Assembly (NCBI GenBank): GCA_036555105.1
Contig: DATBMA010000048.1
Coordinates: 1-31,479 of the forward strand
From: DATBMA01 sp036555105
GTDB taxonomy: Bacteria > Actinomycetota > Acidimicrobiia > Spongiisociales > ZC4RG35
Direction of reading: 5' to 3'
DNA: 31,479 nucleotides
Below, piece after piece: positions 15,555 through 23,332 of the stretch. The translations under genes and the position numbers were made by a program. Within the stretch, counting starts at the first letter, position 1, and each line of letters opens with the position of its first letter. The notes under the pieces were generated by a model. It searched no databases. It saw only the letters and a program-made list of their open reading frames with translations, and was not told where the DNA came from.

Positions 15555-16880
15555 TCATTCCTCGCCAGGGACCCAGTCCTGGCCGTACTCGCTGCGCACG
15601 TTCCACAGGATCCAGCCGGTGCCCCGCTCCTCGGCCTCGGCGATCTGGGCCCTGACCTGCTCACCTCCGTAATAGAAGGCCTGCAGCCAGGGCCTCATCA
15701 CCGAGGTGGGCGCCACCCTGGGGAGGCCGTCGTCCAGTGCGTCCGCCACCACCGGCCCGGGATGGTCGTTGGGCTTGTCGAACCCGAGCCATCCGTCCGA
15801 GTAGTGACTGGGGTAAATCATCGGGCTGAAGGCGTCGACCACCGCCGAGATCTCCTCCGGCCGCTGGCCGATGCCCTGGTCGTTGTCGGTGCTCAGCACG
15901 ATGCCGAAGACGTCCGCAGAGACTGCGCAGCCCAGCTGGTGGAGCCGCACCGCCGCTTGGGCCAGGAAGGCAGTGATGTTGTTGACCCGCTCCTCCTCCG
16001 AGAGCCCGCCTCCTTCGATCGAACTCGGGTATCGCACGTAGTCGAACTGGATCTCGTCGAAGCCGAGCTGGCATGCCTCGGCGGCGAGGTCGATCGGGTA
16101 TTCCCAGGCGTCCCGATTTCCCGGATCCAAGAAGACTCCGGCAAGTCTGAGGTCGGGGCGTGCCTGCGCCCGGATCTCGTCCTCGAACACCACCACTCGC
16201 GAGACCGTGTAGATGCCGGCATACTCGGACTCGGCGATCGCCGCCACAGGGTCGTAGGCAGGGTCGACCGCGCCGATCTCATTGGCTTCGACCACGTTGC
16301 TGGCATAGACCACTCGCCCGCCTTCCTCCTTGGTGTCGAACACGAACGTGTTGATGGAGGAGCGCTCAGCCATGTCAAGCAAGACGGAAAAGAGCTCTTG
16401 GTTGCCTGCTGCGGCCGGGCTCACCCGCAGGCCCCTGACCGTCCGCGGCTCGAGGGCGATGTTCAGAGGGCTGGCCGCGTCCCACTGGTATGTGACGCTC
16501 ATCCAGCCTGGCCGCGTGATCGTGATCGGTGTGTCGAGCAGCACGCCCATCGAGATCTGGAATCCGCCGTCCTCCCCGGTGGTGACCTTCGCATCTCCGG
16601 CCGAGACAGTTGATCCCGCCAAAGCGGTTCCTGACGGGCTGACCACCTTTCCCGTCAGCAATGGGCTGGTGGTGGGGACCGGTTCGGTGGTGGAAGGCTT
16701 GACCTCGACCTCGCCGGAGGCGGTCGACGTGGTCTCCTCGATGGCCTGAGGCCGCGAGGTCGTTGTGGCGTCGGGAGCGGTCGTGGGCGGAACAACCGGC
16801 GTCATGCAGGCACCGAGCAGGACCGCAACCGCGCCAAACCAAGCCAGGCGGGGGATCACGCCTGGAATGCTACGAAACAT
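15555..16880 (-). CDS. Lipoprotein with glycoside hydrolase-like (DUF4015/COG1306) domain
   Basis: A 441-residue predicted lipoprotein with lipobox LLGAC (C25). A Thr/Ser/Pro-rich spacer (about 28-70) leads to a small carboxypeptidase-regulatory-like beta domain (about 72-140: LTGKVVSPSGTALAGSTV, GEDGGFQI). A TIM-barrel-like putative glycosidase domain (about 148-435) follows. Signatures are NTFVFDTKEEGGRVVY, LAGVFLDPGNRDAWEYP, GFDEIQFDYVRYPS, VSADVFGIVL, PMIYPSHYS and GWILWN, typical of DUF4015. The acidic residues in DEIQFDYVRYP are candidate catalytic groups. Members are thought to act on cell-surface or extracellular polysaccharide; the substrate is not known. Start ATG 16880 has only a weak TGGGA upstream. 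The gene is divergent from the P1 peptidase gene. Confidence 0.86.
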   Translation of the reverse strand: MFRSIPGVIPRLAWFGAVAVLLGACMTPVVPPTTAPDATTTSRPQAIEETTSTASGEVEVKPSTTEPVPTTSPLLTGKVVSPSGTALAGSTVSAGDAKVTTGEDGGFQISMGVLLDTPITITRPGWMSVTYQWDAASPLNIALEPRTVRGLRVSPAAAGNQELFSVLLDMAERSSINTFVFDTKEEGGRVVYASNVVEANEIGAVDPAYDPVAAIAESEYAGIYTVSRVVVFEDEIRAQARPDLRLAGVFLDPGNRDAWEYPIDLAAEACQLGFDEIQFDYVRYPSSIEGGGLSEEERVNNITAFLAQAAVRLHQLGCAVSADVFGIVLSTDNDQGIGQRPEEISAVVDAFSPMIYPSHYSDGWLGFDKPNDHPGPVVADALDDGLPRVAPTSVMRPWLQAFYYGGEQVRAQIAEAEERGTGWILWNVRSEYGQDWVPGEE

Positions 16881-16939
16881 CGGTCCCAGGATCGGGATTG
16901 CCGCTTATCGGGAAGGGCAAGGATGGGGGAGGGACGCGA

Positions 16940-16945
16940 TAAGGT
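16940..16945 (+). promoter_or_regulatory. Candidate -10 box (TAAGGT) for the P1 peptidase gene
   Basis: TAAGGT ends 8 nt before the ATG at 16954. With normal -10 to +1 spacing the 5' UTR would be only one or two nucleotides. Confidence 0.4.
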
Positions 16946-16953
16946 CGCTGACC

Positions 16954-18012
16954 ATGACCAGGGCCAGAGTGAGGGACCTCGGCATCACCATCGGCGACCT
17001 CCCGACCGGAGGGTTCAACGCCATCACCGATGTCCCCGGGGTGCTGGTCGGGCACACCACCGTCATCAAAGACGACCCGGTGGTCCGCACAGGCGTGACC
17101 ATGATCACCGCCCGCGACAACCAGATCTGGGACGACTATGCCTTTTGCGGCTGGCATCGCTTCAACGGATTCGGCGAGCTCACCGGCATCCCCTGGGTGG
17201 AAGAGTCGGGATTGCTCGGTTCGGCGGTCGGAATCACCAATACCAACCAGGTGGGACTGGTGCGCGACACGCTCGTCAAATATGCAGTCGCAGCGGGTCA
17301 CAAGGAGCCGTTCCACCTTCCGGTGGTGAGCGAGACCGACGACGGATGGCTCTCGGACATCGACGCCTTTGCGGTGACCGAGGAGGACGCCCACGCCGCT
17401 CTGGTCAACGCCGCCTCCGGCCCGGTGGAAGAGGGCAATGTCGGGGGCGGTACCGGCATGCTGTGCCACGAGTTCAAGGGCGGGATCGGCACTTCTTCGA
17501 GGATCGTGGAGACCGATCTCGGCCACTACACGGTCGGGGTGCTGGTCCAGGCAAACTACGGCGAGCGCCGCCATCTGCGGTTCGACGGGATGCCGGTGGG
17601 CCGTTTGATCGGCATCGACAAGGTGCCGGCGGCCGGGGATGACGACACCGAAGGCTCGATCATCGTGGTTATCGCTACCGACGCACCCTTGATCCCCACC
17701 CAATGCCAGCGCCTCGCCCAGCGAGCGACCGTGGGAGTGGCGAGGGTCGGGAGCATCGGTCGGGATGGTTCGGGAGAGCTCTTCCTCGCCTTCGCCACCG
17801 GCAACAGCATCCCCGCCGGTACGGCCAAGCTGCATCGTCTGGAAATGCTCCCTCATCCGCTCATGAACGGGATGTTCGAGGCGACGGCCGATGCCACCGA
17901 GGAGGCTGTGCTCAATGCCCTTTGCGCAGCAGAGACCATGACCGGCTTCAAGGGGCGGACGGCTCATGCGATCCCGCTCGACCCGGTCAGGGAAATGGCG
18001 GCGGCGAGATGA
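16954..18012 (+). CDS. P1 family (DmpA/S58) peptidase
   Basis: About 352 residues. DmpA-type enzymes are aminopeptidases or beta-peptidases that mature by cleaving themselves in front of the nucleophile. Family blocks visible: GFNAITDVPGVLVGHTT, FNGFGELTGIPWVEESG, SAVGITNTNQVG, EGNVGGGTGMLCHEFKGGIG followed by TSSR (the nucleophile region, T180-S182), VGVLVQANYGERRHL and ATDAPLIPTQCQRLAQRA. The last block binds near the active site. The ATG at 16954 fits the family N-terminus (RVRDLGITIGDLPTGG). No signal peptide is visible, so it is probably cytoplasmic. It overlaps the next gene by 4 nt. The natural substrate cannot be inferred. Confidence 0.9.
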   Translation: MTRARVRDLGITIGDLPTGGFNAITDVPGVLVGHTTVIKDDPVVRTGVTMITARDNQIWDDYAFCGWHRFNGFGELTGIPWVEESGLLGSAVGITNTNQVGLVRDTLVKYAVAAGHKEPFHLPVVSETDDGWLSDIDAFAVTEEDAHAALVNAASGPVEEGNVGGGTGMLCHEFKGGIGTSSRIVETDLGHYTVGVLVQANYGERRHLRFDGMPVGRLIGIDKVPAAGDDDTEGSIIVVIATDAPLIPTQCQRLAQRATVGVARVGSIGRDGSGELFLAFATGNSIPAGTAKLHRLEMLPHPLMNGMFEATADATEEAVLNALCAAETMTGFKGRTAHAIPLDPVREMAAAR

Positions 18013-18611
18013 TCGGCAGGCTTTCGGCGGGGACGGTTCGCACCATCGACGTGCTGTTGGTTTTCTGGTTGGCCTTCTGGCTGTGGGTGGGGTGGACGGT
18101 CAATGACCGCGTGAACGACCTGTCGTCGCTGGCCGATGGCGTGGTCAACACGGGGGAGGTGATCGGCGACGTCGGCGACCGGCTGGGTCAGCTGGCCGAC
18201 GTCCCGGTGGTCGGCCCGATCTTCGAGGGGATCGCCGATGGCATCGGTGGCGTCGCTCAAGAGACGATAAGCCGTGGGGAAGATGGCCGGACTGCCGTCA
18301 ACCGGACCGCCATGGTGCTCGGGCTGCTGTTTGCCATCACCCCGACGCTCCCTCTCCTGGCGATCTGGCTCCCGATCAGGGTCGCTTGGGGGCGGGATCG
18401 CAAGGCCGTGCAGGACGGCCTGGCCCAATCGGACCAGACGTTCCGCGGCTATCTGGCCCACCGGGCCGTGGCCTCCCAGCCATATCGCCGCCTGGCGTCG
18501 GTGAGCTCCGACCCTTTCGGCGACCTGGCGGCAGGTCGGTACGAAGGTCTCGCCTCGCTCGAGCTGAAGCGCCTGGGCCTCGCCGCAGCTATCCCGCCCC
18601 CGCAATCCTGA
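18009..18611 (+). CDS. Conserved-looking membrane protein of unknown function
   Basis: About 200 residues that I do not recognise. Two hydrophobic segments are visible: residues about 10-31 (TIDVLLVFWLAFWLWVGWTV) and about 100-123 (TAMVLGLLFAITPTLPLLAIW). Between them is a soluble stretch with heptad-like DLSSLADGVVNTGEVIGDVGDRLGQL, suggesting a helical extracytoplasmic loop. The C-terminal 75 residues look cytoplasmic and basic (WGRDRKAVQDGL, RGYLAHRAVASQPYRRLASV). It overlaps the P1 peptidase gene by 4 nt, so the two are probably co-translated. Its 3' end overlaps the convergent oxidoreductase gene by 23 nt. Confidence 0.75.
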   Translation: MIGRLSAGTVRTIDVLLVFWLAFWLWVGWTVNDRVNDLSSLADGVVNTGEVIGDVGDRLGQLADVPVVGPIFEGIADGIGGVAQETISRGEDGRTAVNRTAMVLGLLFAITPTLPLLAIWLPIRVAWGRDRKAVQDGLAQSDQTFRGYLAHRAVASQPYRRLASVSSDPFGDLAAGRYEGLASLELKRLGLAAAIPPPQS

Positions 18612-19731
18612 AGCGGCCTGGAGATAGGGTCTCCGGGGAGAGGCCGAGATCCAGGAGGTCGGCCGGCGCATGGCCATCGAGGATGAGGCCCGCAGCCAGC
18701 CGGGCCGCCGCCGGCGACGACATGATCCCAATCCCGCCCTGGCCGGCCAACCAGAAGAATCCCTCGGAGGAGGGTTCGAAGCCGATGACCATCGATCGAT
18801 CCGGAGAGAAACTCCGCAGGCCGGCCCAGGAGGATCGGACAGTGCGCAGGTCGAGAGTCGTCGCCTGGTTGATCCGCTCGATGGCCGCGGCGATGTCCGC
18901 CTCGTCCGGACGGGCGTCGGTCGGCTCGGATGGGGTCTCGTCGGCAGGTGAGCACAGGAGCTGGTCGCCGTCGGGCTTGAAGTAGAAGTCCTCGTCCACG
19001 TCCATGACCATCGGCCGTTCCCGATACTCAGGCTTGCCAGGGACCATGAACACGGTGCGTCGGTAGGGGATCAGGCCGATGGGCTCGACGCCCGCCAGCG
19101 ACGCCACCTGATCGCACCATGCCCCGGCCGCATTCACCACCACCGATGCCCGGATCTCACGACCTGCGATAGAGGCGACCCACGACCCGCCGCGGCGCTC
19201 GAGCCGCTCGAGCCCGGCAGTTGTGACGATCTCGCCGCCCGCAGCCCGCACGCCACGCACGTAACCCTGGTGCAGGGCGGCGACGTCGAGGTCGGCGTCG
19301 TCCGGCTCCGAGACCGCCCCGCCCAGATACTCGATCCGCAACATGGGAGCCAGGCGAACTGCCTCGGCCGGGCTCATCTCGATGGTCCGTACCCCATGCA
19401 GACGGCCCTCGGCGGCGATGGCGGCCAACGCCTCCATCTGGTCGGGACGTCCGATCCATAGCCCGCCGCGCGGGCTGAGGAGCTCTACGTCCACGAGCCC
19501 GGCCGGCGGTGACTGGAAGAAGAGGCGGGAGGACCTGGCCAGCGCCCGGATCGACCTTGCTCCGTAGTTCTCCGAGAACTGGGCAGCCGATCGCCCGGTT
19601 GTGTGGTAGCTCAACGTCGGCTCTCGCTCGATGAGGGTGACCCTGCGCTGGTAAGCCAAGGCATAGGCCGCCGACACTCCGGCGATGCCGCCGCCCACCA
19701 CGAGTACGTCGGTTGCGGTCGTGGCGGCCAC
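18589..19731 (-). CDS. FAD-dependent oxidoreductase, DAO family
   Basis: A 380-residue flavoenzyme of the D-amino-acid oxidase/glycine oxidase/sarcosine oxidase superfamily. The dinucleotide-binding motif is VVGGGIAGVSAAYAL (residues about 10-24), followed by an acidic strand end (LIEREPTLS). SYHTTGRSAAQFSENYG and the central VVVNAAGAWCDQVASLAG are typical, and the C-terminal GFFWLAGQGGIGIMSSPA closes the FAD site. The probable substrates are amino or imino acids; which one is unclear. The start is GTG 19731, chosen because a TAAGTT hexamer, identical to the dnaG -10, ends exactly 6 nt upstream. Gene ends overlap with the convergent membrane protein gene. Confidence 0.87.
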   Translation of the reverse strand: MAATTATDVLVVGGGIAGVSAAYALAYQRRVTLIEREPTLSYHTTGRSAAQFSENYGARSIRALARSSRLFFQSPPAGLVDVELLSPRGGLWIGRPDQMEALAAIAAEGRLHGVRTIEMSPAEAVRLAPMLRIEYLGGAVSEPDDADLDVAALHQGYVRGVRAAGGEIVTTAGLERLERRGGSWVASIAGREIRASVVVNAAGAWCDQVASLAGVEPIGLIPYRRTVFMVPGKPEYRERPMVMDVDEDFYFKPDGDQLLCSPADETPSEPTDARPDEADIAAAIERINQATTLDLRTVRSSWAGLRSFSPDRSMVIGFEPSSEGFFWLAGQGGIGIMSSPAAARLAAGLILDGHAPADLLDLGLSPETLSPGRFRIAGAG

Positions 19732-19737
19732 GTCGGC

Positions 19738-19743
19738 AACTTA
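19738..19743 (-). promoter_or_regulatory. Candidate -10 box (TAAGTT) for the FAD oxidoreductase
   Basis: On the minus strand TAAGTT is followed by 6 nt and the GTG at 19731. It is the same hexamer and spacing as the dnaG promoter. The divergent aat gene starts 28 nt away. Confidence 0.5.
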
Positions 19744-19770
19744 GGCGCCCGCCGTTGGGAGGGTTTAGAT

Positions 19771-20457
19771 ATGGCGGTGCCTCCAGAGCCGCCGCCAAAT
19801 CGATGGGATTTTCCGCCGCCATCCGCATGGCCGCCCGACGACGACGTGATCGCCTGGGGCGCCGACCTAGAACCAGGCACGCTGGTTCACGCCTATCGGC
19901 ACGGCCTGTTCCCAATGCCGCTCAACAGTCGGTTGGCATGGTGGTCTCCGGTGAAGAGGGCGGTGATACCGGTCGAGGGGTTCCGGCTGAGCCGGTCCCT
20001 GCGCCGGTCGCAGCGGAGGTATCGACTGACCCTGGATATCGCCTTCCCGCAGGTCGTGGCAGCTTGCGCCGACCGACCCGATGTCTGGATAGACGAGGCG
20101 ATGGCGGCTGCATACGTCCGACTTCACCAGTTGGGATGGGCCCACTCGATCGAGGCTTGGGACGAGGGCGATGGGCTGGCAGGTGGGCTGTATGGCGTAA
20201 CGATCGGCTCACTCTTTGCCGGCGAGTCGATGTTCCATCGTGAGAGGGACGCCTCCAAGGTCGCACTGGCCGGCCTCGTGCAGGTCATGTCTGGGGTCGA
20301 GGCCCCGTTGCTCGATGTGCAATGGGCCACCCCCCACCTCACCTCGCTGGGAGCGGAGGTGATCGGGCGAGCCGGGTACCTGGAGAGGCTCGCAGCCGCC
20401 ATCGCCGCACCCGACCCGTTTGCGGGATCCACTCCCGATCCCTTCGTCGAGAACTGA
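19771..20457 (+). CDS. aat: Leucyl/phenylalanyl-tRNA-protein transferase
   Basis: A 228-residue enzyme that adds Leu or Phe from aminoacyl-tRNA to N-terminal Lys or Arg of proteins, marking them for ClpS-ClpAP(C) degradation. Signatures: WDFPPPSAWPPDDDVIAWGADL, given here in part as the family N-terminus, GLFPMPLNSRLAWWSPVKRAV, FRLSRSLRRSQRRYRLTLD, GGLYGVTIGSLFAGESMFHRE (split between strands of the GNAT-like domain) and DASKVALAGLV. GGGAGGG lies 7 nt before ATG 19771 and supports that start. A TTTAGAT sequence immediately upstream would instead place a leaderless start at GTG 19777, two codons later. It is divergent from the oxidoreductase gene. Confidence 0.93.
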   Translation: MAVPPEPPPNRWDFPPPSAWPPDDDVIAWGADLEPGTLVHAYRHGLFPMPLNSRLAWWSPVKRAVIPVEGFRLSRSLRRSQRRYRLTLDIAFPQVVAACADRPDVWIDEAMAAAYVRLHQLGWAHSIEAWDEGDGLAGGLYGVTIGSLFAGESMFHRERDASKVALAGLVQVMSGVEAPLLDVQWATPHLTSLGAEVIGRAGYLERLAAAIAAPDPFAGSTPDPFVEN

Positions 20458-20485
20458 GGCACGTACCGCAGCGACCGCCGCTGGG

Positions 20486-20491
20486 TAGAGT
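20486..20491 (+). promoter_or_regulatory. Candidate -10 box (TAGAGT) for the Usp gene
   Basis: TAGAGT ends 9 nt before the GTG at 20501, in a 43-nt gap after aat. No ribosome binding site is present. Confidence 0.4.
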
Positions 20492-20500
20492 CGCCACGCC

Positions 20501-21373
20501 GTGGGAGGTGGAGAACCGGCAAGAGGGACAGTGGTGGCCGGGGTCGATCTGACCCCGGTTGCCCGCCGGGTAGCCGATCGTGCGCGGATGATCGCCGAGG
20601 GCTCCGATCTCCCGGTCGAGGTCGTGTCGGTGTCCGAGCCCGTGGGTGAGGCCTTCATCCTCGACGGCCTCGCCAGGCTCTTGAGCGAGCACCGGCAGGC
20701 CGAGCTTGACAATCTGATGAAGTGGGTGAACGACCGTGCCTCGGTGCCGATGACCGGGGAGCTGTTGAAAGGCTCGCCCCCCTGGGAGTTGGTACGGCGG
20801 TCAAAGCGGGCTGCCATGGTGGTGGTGGGGAGCTCCAGCGTCGACGTGACCAGGACCGGCCCGGTCTCGTCACGGGTTGCCCGCAAGGCGCTATCGGACG
20901 TCCTGGTCGTGCGCCGCCAGCCGCGTGCTCCCTATCGCAAGGTGGTGGTTGCGGTTGACTTCTCGGAGCTCTCGAAGACCGCGGTGGAGCGGGCTCTGCG
21001 CTGGGTGCCTGACGGCGAGATCACGGTGGTGTTCTGCCTTCCGACGAGGTTCGATGCCAGCCTCTCCGAAGCGGGAATGTTCGAGGAGGAGCTCGATGCC
21101 TCGCGCAAGGATCGTCTGCGTCGGGCGGAGGAGAAGATGGGCTCCTTCGTCAGCGAGTGGGGTGGCGTCCGCTCGCTGGTGGTCGACGGGCCGCCTCAGG
21201 AGACCATCGATGAGGTGGTCAGGCGGAGAGCCGCCGACCTGGTCGTGGTGGGGAGCCGGGGAGCGGGCGCCACTCGCATGGTCCTCTTGGGCAGTGTGGC
21301 CGAAGGGCTCCTGGCGGCGGCCCCGTGCGACGTCTTGGTGGCCAGGGTGCCTGGCGAATTCCGCCGTCCCTGA
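20501..21373 (+). CDS. Tandem universal stress protein (two Usp domains)
   Basis: A 290-residue protein with two Usp domains (about 8-140 and 147-287). The second carries a full nucleotide-binding pattern G-2x-G-9x-G-S in GSRGAGATRMVLLGSV, so it should bind ATP. The corresponding site of the first (GSSSVDVTRTGPVSSRVA) lacks the second glycine, so it is probably degenerate. Two-domain Usp proteins are common in actinobacteria and are tied to stress and hypoxia responses. The GTG start lies 9 nt after a TAGAGT box. It is convergent with the cupredoxin-like lipoprotein gene, 5 nt away. Confidence 0.88.
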   Translation: MGGGEPARGTVVAGVDLTPVARRVADRARMIAEGSDLPVEVVSVSEPVGEAFILDGLARLLSEHRQAELDNLMKWVNDRASVPMTGELLKGSPPWELVRRSKRAAMVVVGSSSVDVTRTGPVSSRVARKALSDVLVVRRQPRAPYRKVVVAVDFSELSKTAVERALRWVPDGEITVVFCLPTRFDASLSEAGMFEEELDASRKDRLRRAEEKMGSFVSEWGGVRSLVVDGPPQETIDEVVRRRAADLVVVGSRGAGATRMVLLGSVAEGLLAAAPCDVLVARVPGEFRRP

Positions 21374-21378
21374 TCAAG

Positions 21379-21765
21379 TCAGGTCGAGGGCACGACCTTC
21401 AGCTCGGCTCGCATCCCCTGCTGGAAGTGGTCGATGATGTTGCCGTCCTCGTCCTCGGCCACGATCCGGCACGTGAGCTGATAGGTGCCGGGGTCGAGGG
21501 CGACCTCGAGATTGGTGCCGTCCTCGGGATCCAATACCTCGGTAGCCGCCACAACATGCCCGGCGGCGTCGGTGACGACCAGGGTGTGGGTGACGGTCCC
21601 GTAGTTCTCGACTTCGAAAGTCACCGTTCCTTGTGCGACCGAAGGGACCTCGGGGGTGATGAAACCGTCGGCCAGCTCGACCTCGAGCTCCCGGGGGGCG
21701 GGCGACTGGGAGCAGGCGGCGAGCACGAGTGCGCCGAGGAGCAAGGCGAGGCCGAGCCGCTTCAT
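21379..21765 (-). CDS. Cupredoxin-like lipoprotein
   Basis: A 128-residue predicted lipoprotein with lipobox VLAAC (C18). The mature part looks like a cupredoxin barrel: FEVENYGTVTHTLVV contains a candidate copper His (H60), and LDPGTYQLTC ends in a candidate Cys (C99). H113 and M118 in DHFQQGM complete an H-C-H-M set. In standard cupredoxins the Cys and second His are only 2-5 residues apart; here 13 residues separate them, so copper binding is uncertain. It follows the histidine kinase gene with a 4-nt overlap, so the two are co-translated, and it may serve as an extracytoplasmic partner of that kinase. Confidence 0.72.
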   Translation of the reverse strand: MKRLGLALLLGALVLAACSQSPAPRELEVELADGFITPEVPSVAQGTVTFEVENYGTVTHTLVVTDAAGHVVAATEVLDPEDGTNLEVALDPGTYQLTCRIVAEDEDGNIIDHFQQGMRAELKVVPST

Positions 21766-23243
21766 ACCGCCACTCCGGCGGGGACCTGGGCCGGTACCGT
21801 CGCCACCGCCACCGCCATGATCGTGCCGTGGGGACTGGTGGAGACGGCGATGCTCCCACCCATGGCCTGGATCATCATCTTCGCCACATACAGTCCGAGC
21901 CCGGTTCCCGAACTGCGGCTGTGCTTCTCGAACTTCTCGAAGGCACGCGGCAGGAACCCGGGGTCGATGCCGGGCCCGTCGTCGCAGATCAGAAAGTAGG
22001 TGGCATCTTGTGGCGGCTCACCGACCTGGAGCATCGGTGAGAAGGGGAGGCGCTCGGAGCAGATGATCACGACCCTGGCCGCTCCGTGGGTGACGGCGTT
22101 GTCGGCCAGCGAGGAGACCAGCTGGGCAAGGGTGTCGGGGTCGGTCCTGAGTCGCACCCGCGGTGCCATGAACTCGTCATCGAGGCGCAAAGGCAGTGAC
22201 GGGTGCTTTTCGGCGATAACCGCCAACACCTCGACGAGCGGCACTTCGCGCAGCGAGTAGCTCAGCCCGCGGTTCTCGATCCTGGCCACGGTCAGCATCT
22301 GGGCGATCATCTCTTGCAGCCGGTGGCCATCGACGACCATCTCGTCGAGGAGGTCCTGGCGCTCCTTGCTGTCCAGGATGCTGTTCATCCTGAGCAGCTC
22401 CGTCCCCGTGACGACGCTGGTGAGCGGGGTCCGCAGCTCGTGGTTGATCATCAGCACGAACTCGGCCCGAATGCGGTTGGTCTCTTCGGCCAAAGCCAAC
22501 GCCCGCTCCGCTTGGGCTCGTGCCTCCCGAAGGCTGTCGTTGTGCTCCTCCAGCTCATCGGATCGTCTGCGCAGGAACTCTGCTTCCAGCCCCATCTCCC
22601 GGAAATGGCGGATGGCACGGGCCCGCCCCAAGAGCAGCAGTCCGGCGATGGCGATGAGAACCGCACCCACTCCGACCATCTGCAGGGTCTGTGGTCGGAT
22701 GCCCTGTTCTCGTGCCCGCCGGCTCAGAAGGCCGGAGATGTCGTAGTAGAGAAGCAGGCCGCTCCCGGAACCTTCGAGGGGCTGGATCACCCGATACAGG
22801 ACGTCCCCTTCGTGCCACTCCTCGATCCCATCGATCGTGATCGGAGTCGGGAGGGGGGTTGCCACCGCTGCGAACTTCCGGTCTGAGAGGCCGTACTGCA
22901 GGATGCCCTCGTTCATAGTGGTGCCGACGAGGTTGTCGGAGGTGGAGGCAATGATCGTCGCGTCCTGATCGACGATTGCGGCGGCTTCGACGTCCATTTG
23001 GTTGCGGAGGTGCCGGATGGTGGCGTCGAGCGTCATCGACGAGGCGATCATCTCGTCGACCTGGGAAGCGGCGGTCGACGCCTCCTGGAAGAAGAGCTCG
23101 CCTTCTCCGACCGGCTGGCTGCGCTCGAGTTGGTAGATGACCCCGGCCACCATCGCGATCGCGCCAAGCACCCCGACCACCGCGGCGGCGATGGTCCAGG
23201 TCGGCGAAGGCGTCCTGGAGATGGTGTCGGTCGATTCGCCCAT
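21762..23243 (-). CDS. Membrane sensor histidine kinase (HisKA type)
   Basis: A 493-residue kinase. TM1 is at about 17-38 (IAAAVVGVLGAIAMVAGVIY). An extracytoplasmic sensor region (about 40-205) shows a PAS/Cache-like pattern (AAIVDQDATIIAST). TM2 is at about 213-232 (VGVGAVLIAIAGLLLLGRA), then a coiled coil (EELEEHNDSLREARAQAERAL read approximately). The HisKA box is INHELRTPLTSV with H268. The ATPase has the N box LADNAVTHG, G1 DDGPGIDPGF and G2 GTGLGLYVAK, all intact. The start at ATG 23243 is preferred over an upstream open frame; TAGGTC lies 8 nt before it. No response regulator is adjacent, so it is an orphan kinase coupled to a cupredoxin-like lipoprotein gene. Confidence 0.9.
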   Translation of the reverse strand: MGESTDTISRTPSPTWTIAAAVVGVLGAIAMVAGVIYQLERSQPVGEGELFFQEASTAASQVDEMIASSMTLDATIRHLRNQMDVEAAAIVDQDATIIASTSDNLVGTTMNEGILQYGLSDRKFAAVATPLPTPITIDGIEEWHEGDVLYRVIQPLEGSGSGLLLYYDISGLLSRRAREQGIRPQTLQMVGVGAVLIAIAGLLLLGRARAIRHFREMGLEAEFLRRRSDELEEHNDSLREARAQAERALALAEETNRIRAEFVLMINHELRTPLTSVVTGTELLRMNSILDSKERQDLLDEMVVDGHRLQEMIAQMLTVARIENRGLSYSLREVPLVEVLAVIAEKHPSLPLRLDDEFMAPRVRLRTDPDTLAQLVSSLADNAVTHGAARVVIICSERLPFSPMLQVGEPPQDATYFLICDDGPGIDPGFLPRAFEKFEKHSRSSGTGLGLYVAKMMIQAMGGSIAVSTSPHGTIMAVAVATVPAQVPAGVAV

Positions 23244-23332
23244 ACAGGCCCGACCTAGATCATCGGCACCGCCCGGAGGCGGCATTAGCCGCCTCTGGCC
23301 GCCGTTCCGGCTGGATCAGCCATCTCCCCTGA

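Noticed and set aside
16870..17967. Minus-strand frame of 365 codons
   Set aside because: It mirrors the P1 peptidase gene, whose family blocks are unambiguous.
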